Part shown: in pieces, positions 18,031-25,290 of the stretch
Position numbering within the stretch: position 1 is the first letter of the stretch
Layout of the letters: every line of letters begins with the position of its first letter
Assembly: GCA_965206655.1 (NCBI GenBank)
Contig: CBDBKC010000038.1
Span: 186,001-250,000 of the forward strand
DNA: 64,000 bases
DNA from: JAPPLB01 sp965206655
GTDB lineage: Bacteria; Acidobacteriota; Terriglobia; Bryobacterales; UBA6623
Direction of reading: 5' to 3'
Notes under the pieces: generated by a model
The model's input: only the letters and a program-made list of their open reading frames with translations
What the model was told of the DNA's origin: nothing
The model's database searches: none
Made by a program: the position numbers and the translations under genes

Positions 18031-20154
18031 TCACCGTCGGGCGAGTTCTTCGCTAAGCAGCGCGGTCACAATCTTTTCCAGGGCTTCGATGTCTCGCAGG
18101 TCGGAGACCTCCACCGCTGTGTGTGAATACCGCAGAGGCCAACTCAGCGGGACATTGACTGACCCGTAAGGCACGAAGCGCGAGCCGTCGTTTCCACCGG
18201 AAGTGACTCCATACTGAACCGGGATTCCTTTGGACCGTGCCAGCGTCGCGACCCGCTCGACTTCCGCTCGGTTCGAGATCCCGCTGCTGTCGATTGCCCG
18301 GATGACGAAACCGCCTCCGAGAGGGGTATAGGCGATGGTGGGGTCTTCGAGCGGCGAATCGGATGTGACAAAGCTGTCGATCGGGTAGACGCGGTGCGGC
18401 GCGTTGTCTTGCGCAAGCGCGTTAGCCCCCACGAGGCCGATCTCTTCCTCGACGCTGAAGACGACCCAAACGGGGCGTCCCGCCTTGAGTGCCTTGGCAT
18501 CGGCGGCGATGAAGCGCAAAGCCCGCAAAAGCACGGCGCAACCGGCACGGTCATCCAGGGCGCGGGCCGTGATGCGCGAGCCGAGCAGCCGCCGAAACGT
18601 TTTCGGGACAGTGACGGTATCGCCCACGGCGACTCCCAGCTTCTTTGCTCCTTCTCTTGAGTCTGCACCGGCGTCAACGTTCTGGGACCGGGTCATCAGG
18701 GCCCCTCGACGACCTTGCGCGGTATGAATCACCGCCGGCCGCCATTCGAAGAGGCTGACATTCAAGCCGCCGAGCGGTTCGGCGGTCAACTGTCCGTCGG
18801 CTCCAATGCTTTTTACCTTGAACCCGATCTCATCCAGATGAGCGATGAAGACTGCCTCGGGCGGCTCGTCCCGGCCCAGGCGGATGATGAGATTACCTGC
18901 CTCGTCCGTCCGCGCGCGAGCGGCGGCCCAAGAAGGGAGCTGTTGCTGAATCCAGTCGCGAATCGGCTTCTCACCTCCGCTGACGCCAGGCAGGTTTACG
19001 AGGTTCTCGATCAGCGCCAAGAGAGAGTCGTCGTCCGTGATGGGCATCGGCTCGTTTGCCACAGGGGTCGGCATCGAATCGGCCGGTTGCGCTTTCCACT
19101 CGATACCGCAGAATGCGGCCAGCAGGCTCACCAACGCCTCAACGTCGGATACAGCAACCGTCTCCGCCGGTGTTCCGGCGTGGTCTACTCCCACGGACAC
19201 AGCCGCCGCACTTTTGGGGTCCGGCCAAGGCTCTTTCTTGCGAAAAGGATCGAACGAGACCGAGGAAGAACTCGCGTGCTGGAAGTCGAGATCCATTCGC
19301 CTGGAGACGTTGCGAAGTTCGTCGTGGAGGTCGGAGGACCACCCTGACGCGGGGGCGATTTGTGACCGTTGCTTGCCGGCGGCGGCGAGCCAGATGACGC
19401 GGTCAGCCGGAATGCGCTCGAGCACCCGGAGCAGTCCGGCGTTGTAGTAATACTGTTGGGTCACGAAGGCCAAGGTGACCGTTGAGGTGGGAGGGTTGCT
19501 CTCGAACGCCTCGGCGAGGCTGAGCAGGGCGGCGGCACCCGCGCGGCTTGAGACCCACGGCGCACTCAAGCGCCGGCCGCCGGCGAAGCGAATCAAGCTC
19601 TTGTTGAGAGTGACGGGATCGAGTACTTCGACTCCGGCGGCGCGAGCTTCGGCGCGGGAAGAGGCTCCGATGTCGAGGTAAAGGTCTTTTCCGCCGCGCG
19701 AAGAGGAGTAGCTGCGTCCATCATCGAGATGGACAGAGGGTGCGGCGACCACGCCGGGGAGCCGTCTCCCTTGATGGGTGTGGATGCTGACGTGCTGTGC
19801 CTGAAAGAGGCGCCCGAATTCGTAGTGCGGCGCCGGTTCGGCGAGCCGTTTGAGCCGCAGATACCCGGCGTCGGTTATCGCGGAGACCACGAAGCCGGGT
19901 TCATCCAGCCCCGCCGCGATCAGGATATGGGGCCCCCCGGCCCCGAAGGTTTTGGTGATGGACCCTGTGTTATCGGTCTCGGTCCCGGGTCCGAGTTGGG
20001 ATTCAACGTAGTGCCCGACCTCTTGTTCGGAGCCCGCGACACCATCGAGAGTCGCCAGGCGCGAGAGATGCGACGCTTGGGCTGAGCAGATGAGGATAGC
20101 GCCGCAGATGGGCGCTATCCCCCGACATACCCAGACTCTCCTACTTGAACGCAA
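18031..20154 (-). CDS. Exported tandem M42-type peptidase, N-terminal half degenerate
   Basis: The protein contains two M42 (glutamyl aminopeptidase-like) units. The C-terminal unit keeps the metal site and catalytic residues: AHLDEIGF, ARALDDRAG, SVEEEIGLVGA, TSDSP and YSHTAVEV. The N-terminal unit is alignable but has AGLDEPGF, PWVSSRAG, TQQYYYNAG and LAAAGKQ at the same places, so it has lost all the metal ligands. I set the start at the in-frame TTG at 20154, inside the 3' end of the RidA gene. It is the only usable start before a signal-like stretch (VCRGIAPICGAILICSAQA), and it gives 707 residues. The start is uncertain because no strong ribosome site is seen. Confidence 0.8.
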   Translation of the reverse strand: MRSSRRVWVCRGIAPICGAILICSAQASHLSRLATLDGVAGSEQEVGHYVESQLGPGTETDNTGSITKTFGAGGPHILIAAGLDEPGFVVSAITDAGYLRLKRLAEPAPHYEFGRLFQAQHVSIHTHQGRRLPGVVAAPSVHLDDGRSYSSSRGGKDLYLDIGASSRAEARAAGVEVLDPVTLNKSLIRFAGGRRLSAPWVSSRAGAAALLSLAEAFESNPPTSTVTLAFVTQQYYYNAGLLRVLERIPADRVIWLAAAGKQRSQIAPASGWSSDLHDELRNVSRRMDLDFQHASSSSVSFDPFRKKEPWPDPKSAAAVSVGVDHAGTPAETVAVSDVEALVSLLAAFCGIEWKAQPADSMPTPVANEPMPITDDDSLLALIENLVNLPGVSGGEKPIRDWIQQQLPSWAAARARTDEAGNLIIRLGRDEPPEAVFIAHLDEIGFKVKSIGADGQLTAEPLGGLNVSLFEWRPAVIHTAQGRRGALMTRSQNVDAGADSREGAKKLGVAVGDTVTVPKTFRRLLGSRITARALDDRAGCAVLLRALRFIAADAKALKAGRPVWVVFSVEEEIGLVGANALAQDNAPHRVYPIDSFVTSDSPLEDPTIAYTPLGGGFVIRAIDSSGISNRAEVERVATLARSKGIPVQYGVTSGGNDGSRFVPYGSVNVPLSWPLRYSHTAVEVSDLRDIEALEKIVTALLSEELARR

Positions 20155-20596
20155 TGACGTCGATCTCGACGAGCGAGTCGCCCGGAACACCGCCGTACGT
20201 GGCAACGGTGGTTCGCACGGGCGGGTTCGCGCCGAAGCGGCCCTTGAAGACCTCATTCATGCCCTTGTAGTCGTTCAGGTCGTGCAGATATACATTGCAC
20301 TTGAGGCAGTTTTCCATGGAGGAACCGGCGCGCTTAAGTTCACTCTCAACGGACTTCAACACCTCGTCGGTGTGCTTCTTGATATCGCCTTCCTTGTGGT
20401 AGCCCTTGCCGGCCACGAAGACCAAATTTCCATAGGTGACAAGTCCGCTGAAGAGAGGGTTCTCGGGCGGCTTGTCGCCGCGCCAGTGTACTTTTCGTTC
20501 GGGCTTGGACTGCGCGGCGGCGGCTCCAACTGCTCCTGCAGCGGCGGCGGCGGCGGCGCCTCGGGTCAAGAAACGTCTGCGATTGGTTTTTCTCAT
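20141..20596 (-). CDS. RidA (YjgF/UK114) family protein with Tat signal
   Basis: The start at 20596 follows AGGAAGG; a Met 36 bp upstream is less likely. The 151-residue product begins with a twin-arginine signal (RKTNRRRFLTRG, then an Ala-rich stretch ending in AAAAQS). A RidA domain follows (NPLFSGLVTYGNLVFVAGKG, LNDYKGMNEVFKGRFGANPPVRTTVATYGGVPGDSLVEIDVIAFK). Cytosolic RidA deaminates reactive enamine/imine intermediates and uses an arginine contacting the carboxylate; the PVRTTV arginine is present here. Export is unusual for that job. The gene overlaps the M42 peptidase by 14 bp, suggesting an operon of exported proteins. Confidence 0.85.
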   Translation of the reverse strand: MRKTNRRRFLTRGAAAAAAAGAVGAAAAQSKPERKVHWRGDKPPENPLFSGLVTYGNLVFVAGKGYHKEGDIKKHTDEVLKSVESELKRAGSSMENCLKCNVYLHDLNDYKGMNEVFKGRFGANPPVRTTVATYGGVPGDSLVEIDVIAFK

Positions 20597-20788
20597 GCTA
20601 AGTGAGCCTTCCTGATTCTGTGCTTTCCTCAAGGTGTCGGAGCCAAGCTCCGGATACGATGACGCTTACATTAGCGCGGCGGATAGCGGTTCCGCTACCT
20701 CTGCTCGAAAGGGAGGGCACGAATCTTTAGAGGTGGGCTTCAGCACAGCCGGAAGGACGTCACGCGAGAGCGTAAAACAGAACACGGC

Positions 20789-20817
20789 TTGACATGGACG
20801 CAAATAAGATGTATATA
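20789..20817 (+). promoter_or_regulatory. Promoter of the MarR gene
   Basis: TTGACA at 20789-20794 and TATATA at 20812-20817 are separated by exactly 17 bp. The -10 box lies inside the palindrome ATGTATATACAT. Transcription would begin near 20824, only a few bases before the ATG at 20830, so the message may be almost leaderless. Confidence 0.7.
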
Positions 20818-20820
20818 CAT
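20809..20820. promoter_or_regulatory. Palindromic operator 1 (ATGTATATACAT)
   Basis: A perfect 12-bp palindrome overlaps the -10 box of the MarR promoter. The same 12 bp occurs at 21310-21321, before the next gene. Both copies are preceded by AG and followed by A. MarR dimers bind palindromes of this size and often repress their own promoter. Confidence 0.7.
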
Positions 20821-20829
20821 ATTATTGAT

Positions 20830-21291
20830 ATGCCAGCCACAGCCAACAAACAGAGCCATCAAGCGCCGGTGCTCAAGCTCCCCTGCGCCTGTGCAAACCT
20901 GCGCCGCGCGTCCCGTACCGTGACGCAACTGTACGATTCAACGCTGCGTCCGCTGGGAATGACATCCTCGCAGCTCACCTTCCTCAGGGTGCTGGCGGGG
21001 CAAAGTCCGATGCGGCAGGGAACACTCGGGAAAATGCTGGCACTGGACAGTACAACTGTAACGAGGTCGCTACGTCCGCTCAAGGCGAAAGGGTGGATTG
21101 AGGTCTGTGCGGGCGACGACCGGCGAGAGAGGCTGTTGCATCTCACGGCTCACGGCGCGCGGCAGCTCGATCTCGGCAACCGGGAATGGGCTCGAGCGCA
21201 GAAGCGGCTGGAAAAGCTTCTGGGTAAGAAACAGTGGACGGAGCTGCTTGATTTGACGCACCGGGTTGCCGCTTTGACACGCGCCGAGTAA
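20830..21291 (+). CDS. MarR-family transcriptional regulator
   Basis: The start is set at ATG 20830, since the earlier in-frame ATGs at 20794 and 20809 fall within the promoter and operator. The product is 153 residues, normal for MarR. The winged helix reads MTSSQLTFLRVLAGQSPMRQGTLGKMLALDSTTVTRSLRPLKAKGWIEV in several parts, then the wing GDDRRERLLHLTAHGARQL. There is an N-terminal CxC pair (CACANLRR) that could sense redox or metal state, but this is inference. The gene directly precedes the ferredoxin-SCP2 gene, with the second palindrome between them. That gene is the likely target. Confidence 0.88.
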   Translation: MPATANKQSHQAPVLKLPCACANLRRASRTVTQLYDSTLRPLGMTSSQLTFLRVLAGQSPMRQGTLGKMLALDSTTVTRSLRPLKAKGWIEVCAGDDRRERLLHLTAHGARQLDLGNREWARAQKRLEKLLGKKQWTELLDLTHRVAALTRAE

Positions 21292-21309
21292 AAAAATTTG
21301 CGTGAATAG

Positions 21310-21321
21310 ATGTATATACAT
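21310..21321. promoter_or_regulatory. Palindromic operator 2 (ATGTATATACAT)
   Basis: This is an identical 12-bp palindrome to operator 1, located 24 bp before the start codon of the ferredoxin-SCP2 gene and 18 bp after the MarR stop codon. An A-run lies upstream (21290-21296), but no good -35 box is seen. Confidence 0.65.
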
Positions 21322-21344
21322 ACTGTAGAAAGCTGAGGGACGAC

Positions 21345-22694
21345 ATGCCCACAATCGAAGATCATCCGACCGTAAAGCGTTTCCGCGCTCAACCCAAGGA
21401 GGACCGGACACCGCAGCCTGCGTCTCAGCTCGATGTGGAATGGCTCCGCTCTGTCGCTGTCGAGGCCGGCGCGGACGATGTGGGCTTCGTCGAGATCTCA
21501 CATCCAGACGTCGCGGATCAGCGCGACGAGATTCTTTCGAATTTCGTGCGCGCGAAGACGCTGATTAGCTTTGTCGTGCGAATGAATCGCGAGAACATCC
21601 GCACTCCCGCCCGTTCGATCTCTAATCTGGAGTTCCACCATGCCGGGGATGAGGTAAATGAAATCGCGCGGCGCATCGTACATACACTCGAACAGCGCGG
21701 TGCGCGGGCCATGAACGCGGCGGCGATGGGATTCCCGATGGAAATGGATCGCTGGCCGGACCAAATGTGGGTGGTGTCGCACAAGCCTGTCGCGGTGGCC
21801 GCGGGCTTGGGACGAATGGGCATCCACCGCAACGTGATCCACCCGCGATTCGGAAACTTCATCTTGTTGGGGACCGTGGTCACCGAAGCCGAAGTGACCG
21901 GGTACTCGCGCCCGATCGATTACAACCCCTGCCTTGAGTGCAAGCTGTGTGTTGCGGCATGCCCCACCGGCGCGATCAAACCTGACGGCGCCTTCGATTT
22001 CTCAGCCTGCTACACGCACAACTACCGCGAGTTCATGGGCGGCTTTACCGACTGGGTCGAGAACGTCGCGGATAGTCGTAACGGGCAGGAGTATCGCGAG
22101 AAAGTGAGTGACGCGGAAACCGTTTCGATGTGGCAAACCTTGAGCTTCGGCGCCAACTACAAGGCGGCGTACTGTCTTTCGGTCTGCCCGGCCGGCGAAG
22201 ATGTCATCGCGCCGTTTCTCGGCGACCGCAAGCAATTCCTCGGGGACGTCGTGAAACCGCTTCAGAACAAGGAGGAAACGGTGTTTGTTCTTGAGGGTTC
22301 AGACGCGGAGCCCTACGTAGCCAAGCGCTTCGGGAACAAGAGAACGAAACGTGTACACAGTGGACTCCGGCCCCACACGATCAAAAACTTCCTGTTCGGC
22401 CTACAACTCCTGTTCCAGCGCGAGGCGGCCGCCGGTCTCGACGCCACCTACCACTTTACGTTCACGGGCGAGGAACGGAAGGAAGTCACCGTGACGATTC
22501 GCGCAGAACAGCTTACGGTTGCCGACGGTCACGTGGGAAAGCCGGATTTGCGGGTCACCGCCGATACCCGGACGTGGCTGCGTTTCGTGGGCCGGGAGGT
22601 GGGTATTCTGTGGGCGTTGGTTCGCCGGAAGATCCGGATTTCCGGCGGCTCGCCGAAACTGCTGCTTGCCTTTGGGCGCTGCTTCCCGTCGTGA
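21345..22694 (+). CDS. Ferredoxin-type Fe-S protein fused to an SCP2 domain
   Basis: A 449-residue protein. Residues 30-300 resemble the Fe-S part of epoxyqueuosine reductase and reductive-dehalogenase-like proteins: PVAVAAGLGRMGIHRNVIHPRFGN, then CLECKLCVAACPTGAI (near 199-214), and CLSVCPAGEDVIAPF near 284. The C-terminal 110 residues (YHFTFTGEERKEVTVTIR through VTADTRTWLRFV to GSPKLLLAFGRCF) form an SCP2 sterol-carrier domain, which binds lipids in a hydrophobic tunnel. There is no Tat signal and no corrinoid motif. I infer an oxidoreductase acting on a hydrophobic substrate. It lies directly behind MarR and an operator. Confidence 0.85.
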   Translation: MPTIEDHPTVKRFRAQPKEDRTPQPASQLDVEWLRSVAVEAGADDVGFVEISHPDVADQRDEILSNFVRAKTLISFVVRMNRENIRTPARSISNLEFHHAGDEVNEIARRIVHTLEQRGARAMNAAAMGFPMEMDRWPDQMWVVSHKPVAVAAGLGRMGIHRNVIHPRFGNFILLGTVVTEAEVTGYSRPIDYNPCLECKLCVAACPTGAIKPDGAFDFSACYTHNYREFMGGFTDWVENVADSRNGQEYREKVSDAETVSMWQTLSFGANYKAAYCLSVCPAGEDVIAPFLGDRKQFLGDVVKPLQNKEETVFVLEGSDAEPYVAKRFGNKRTKRVHSGLRPHTIKNFLFGLQLLFQREAAAGLDATYHFTFTGEERKEVTVTIRAEQLTVADGHVGKPDLRVTADTRTWLRFVGREVGILWALVRRKIRISGGSPKLLLAFGRCFPS

Positions 22695-22956
22695 CTCGTT
22701 AAGCCCTGGTCTATTCCGGGACGTGCTTTTGAAGACTTGTGACGAGGGAGACAGTGAGGCCTGCCTCTCGTTGGACAGCGAAAATCTCCGTTGCCAGCTT
22801 TACGCTAGGAGTTTTGGGCGGCCAGACCACTTCGGCTCTTGTGATGACGAAGTCGAAGTTCACTATCGAAGTTGATCCGTCGGCAAAGGTATTCGTATAA
22901 GTCGCCGTGCCGGTGCCATCGTCATTCACCGTGTACACGCCCTCGCCGGGAAACTC

Positions 22957-24276
22957 CACTACTGTCCGGTTAGAAGTCGAATAGAATCAGCTGGTTGGGG
23001 TGATCGAGTAAGTTTTCATGGGAGTCTGATGGCTGCAAGGCCTGTAAAATGGGCGTTTTCTCAAATAGGGTAACGCTGAGAATCTGTAGGATTTGGTAGA
23101 GACTCGCCTCCAGGCCCAACCTCTTCCGCACGATCGCCACCAGCACGTACACCGAGACGGCGATCCAAATCTGGGTCTTCACGGCGTTCTCGCTGGCGCC
23201 GTAGAACTTCTTGATCCGCAAGTGCTGCTTGACCCACTTGAAGAACAGCTCCACCTGCCAGCGCGAACGGTAGATCTCGGCGATGGTCAGTGCCGGGAGC
23301 GCGAAGTTGTTGGTCAGGAACTTCAGCCGCTTGTTCGTCGCGGCGTCGACGTAGCTGACGCGCCTCAACGGGTCCGGATAGACTTTGGCCGATTCGATGG
23401 CAGTCAGTATGACGGTCTGATCCGAGCGCACGCCCGTAGATTTGTCGACGGGATGCGAGTAGCGCCGTTGGAGCAAGATGTTCTTCTTGGTTCGCACGAC
23501 GAAGAACGACGAGCAGAGGGTGAACACGAAGAGGCGTTCGAAATCCACGTAGGCCCGATCCATAACGTAGAAGGCGCCGGGCTCGGGTAGGAACTCGTCG
23601 AGGATGTTGACGTCGTGCGTTTTGCCGTCGGTAATGCGGATAAACGTGGGGATGTTACCGTGCAGGTCCAACAGCGTGTGCATCTTCACGGCGGCCTTGC
23701 GCCGGCGGAACTTGGCCCACGGGAACAGCGAGAGGCACAGGTCGATGGTGGTCGAGTCCAGAGCGTAGAGACTTTGATTGAGATCCACGCCGATCGGATC
23801 GCGGGCATACAAGGGCCGCGCGATGCGAATCAAGGCCTGAGCGAAATCGGCATAGATCCGCCAGTCGCGCGACTCGTTAGCGTCGGCCAGTGTCGAGCGC
23901 GCGACGTTGCCGCGGAATCCCATGTGGTAGAGCTTGCCGCCAAGCGAACGCAGGCACGCTTCGATATCGCGGAGGCTTTCGCGGTAGGTCAACTGGGCGA
24001 AGGACATCGAGAGGAACTGATCCCAGCAGGAGAAGCTGCGCGAGCCCCGGTCGCCATCGTAGCGGGCCACACAGCGCCGGAACTCGCGATCCGGAAGAAA
24101 GCTGATCAACTGCGCGAATACGGTGCGGCCCAGATTCATGAGCCATTGTCGGCTCAGGACGGATGACGCTCAAACGGCGCACCGCCGCTCAAATCGCGGC
24201 AAGAAAAAACAACACCTAACCCACTTTTCTACAACCAGTTGCAGGCCGCCCACCGCTTATCAGCCGGACAGTAGTG
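22957..24276 (-). mobile_element. IS4-family element, copy 2 (1320 bp)
   Basis: It has the same 13-bp perfect terminal repeats as copy 1 (CACTACTGTCCGG). A perfect 9-bp target duplication, GGGAAACTC, stands at 22948-22956 and 24277-24285. The orientation is opposite to copy 1. Each copy has its own duplication, so the two were independent insertions and not ends of one composite transposon. Confidence 0.97.
22970..24139 (-). CDS. IS4-family transposase (copy 2)
   Basis: The 389 residues are the same as copy 1 except for Leu in place of Met in the C-terminal QLILFDF (a single A/C difference). The catalytic residues Asp128, Asp194 and Glu297 and the YREK signature are intact. The gene reads in the same direction as the host gene it interrupts. 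Confidence 0.95.
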   Translation of the reverse strand: MNLGRTVFAQLISFLPDREFRRCVARYDGDRGSRSFSCWDQFLSMSFAQLTYRESLRDIEACLRSLGGKLYHMGFRGNVARSTLADANESRDWRIYADFAQALIRIARPLYARDPIGVDLNQSLYALDSTTIDLCLSLFPWAKFRRRKAAVKMHTLLDLHGNIPTFIRITDGKTHDVNILDEFLPEPGAFYVMDRAYVDFERLFVFTLCSSFFVVRTKKNILLQRRYSHPVDKSTGVRSDQTVILTAIESAKVYPDPLRRVSYVDAATNKRLKFLTNNFALPALTIAEIYRSRWQVELFFKWVKQHLRIKKFYGASENAVKTQIWIAVSVYVLVAIVRKRLGLEASLYQILQILSVTLFEKTPILQALQPSDSHENLLDHPNQLILFDF

Positions 24277-24647
24277 GGGAAACTCCAAGAGGCGCCGTCC
24301 TCCGTCTTCGGCCGGTGCGTTGACTGTGATCCGCCTAGTGGTCTTGCCGAGCCCATCATAGACAACGACACCGAAGCTGGCCGAGACTTCGCCATCGCCA
24401 GCCCCCTGCGCGGAGTAGTAACCTTTGAGGCTGGCTGTCGTGAAGCCTCGGGGACGATCGATACTCGGCGTCTGGGCGGTAGCGATGATGGGGCTAACGC
24501 TGACAGAGAGCGCCACCAGGATGATCGCCGCCCGGCGAAACTGGGCCGATGTGTACCTTCTCAGACCCTGCATATACGAGCCTCCTTGTTCCGAAAGCCG
24601 CTTGCTTTGGCGGCAATCGAACGTCTTTTGAGCGACCAATAACTTGT

Positions 24648-25217
24648 TTACTGATTCCAGGGTGGCACGACTCCGTTGACACGGGCGTACGCGATGGATT
24701 GGCCGAGATGCTCGCTGAGGTGACCGTTGAACGTAATCATCGCGCCTGCGTTCGTGCTATCCCGGCCGAAGACTTTGACGGCGTTTTCGAGATCACCGTC
24801 GGCGACATTCTCCAATGCTTTGCGGGTGTGAGCGAAGGAAGCCTTCAAAGCGGCGACAATCTCAGCTTGGTCGGTAGTTGACTTCTCGTAGCCCTCAAAG
24901 TCCATCCCATCCGGCGGCGGCATGCCGATCATGCGCGGGAGGCGGTAGTTGGCGCTTGCGACATGCAGGAAGGTCTCGCTGACGGATCGCACACCTTCGC
25001 CAGGACGCCAGGTATATTTGCCCTGCGGAATCGTCTCGGCAAGTCCGACGTACTTTTCTTCCAGCGTTGCGAGCCGCGCCAGGGCGCCATCCCGTACCGC
25101 GCTGGCCGCGGAAGAGGATGATTCCTCGGCAGCGGGCTGCTCAGCAGCCGGCTGAGGGCCACAGGCGCTCAACAGAGCGGCGATGATCAGAATACTCATA
25201 AGCGGGGTCTTGGTCAT
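24648..25217 (-). CDS. DinB-family lipoprotein
   Basis: The start at 25217 gives a lipoprotein signal, KTPLMSILIIAALLSACG, with the lipobox Cys near residue 19. The mature protein of about 170 residues has the DinB four-helix fold: LEEKYVGLAETIPQGKYTWRPGEGVRSVSETFLHVASANY, ending in FNGHLSEHLGQSIAYARVNG. The three metal histidines of the family correspond to the His in LHVA and the two in HLSEH. DinB/YfiT proteins are metal-binding; some are thiol-dependent S-transferases. Membrane anchoring by lipid is known in acidobacterial members. It is divergent from the GlcF-like gene, with a shared 73-bp region. Confidence 0.85.
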   Translation of the reverse strand: MTKTPLMSILIIAALLSACGPQPAAEQPAAEESSSSAASAVRDGALARLATLEEKYVGLAETIPQGKYTWRPGEGVRSVSETFLHVASANYRLPRMIGMPPPDGMDFEGYEKSTTDQAEIVAALKASFAHTRKALENVADGDLENAVKVFGRDSTNAGAMITFNGHLSEHLGQSIAYARVNGVVPPWNQ

Positions 25218-25290
25218 TTGAATTCCTCGTTCGATGACTCCGACAAAGGGAGTCGGGCAGTTTCCGTAGCATGACGGAAGCCTCCGCACA

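Larger units (their letters stand above)
22711..24573 (-). pseudogene. Small secreted protein gene split by the IS4 element
   Basis: The 5' part (24573-24277) follows GGAGG by 7 nt and encodes a signal peptide (RRAAIILVALSVSVSPIIATAQT), then GFTTASLKGYYSAQGAGDGEV and VVVYDGLGKTT. The 3' part (22956-22711) encodes GEGVYTVNDDGTGTATYTNTF and ends in LQKHVPE. Removing the 1320-bp IS and one 9-bp duplication (GAGTTTCCC on this strand) rejoins LLEFP to GEGVY in frame, giving 177 residues. The family is not recognised; the Gly/Thr-rich beta pattern looks like a small extracellular barrel. As it stands the gene is broken. Confidence 0.88.

Noticed and set aside
20794..20830. Earlier ATG starts for the MarR gene
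   Set aside because: They lie on the -35 box and within the palindromic operator, so they would be at or upstream of the transcript start.
6502..24276. The two 1320-bp IS4-family copies as ends of a composite transposon carrying 7.8-23 kb
   Set aside because: Each copy has its own perfect 9-bp duplication (ATATGGGTT and GGGAAACTC), so each inserted separately. A composite unit would share one duplication at its outer ends.
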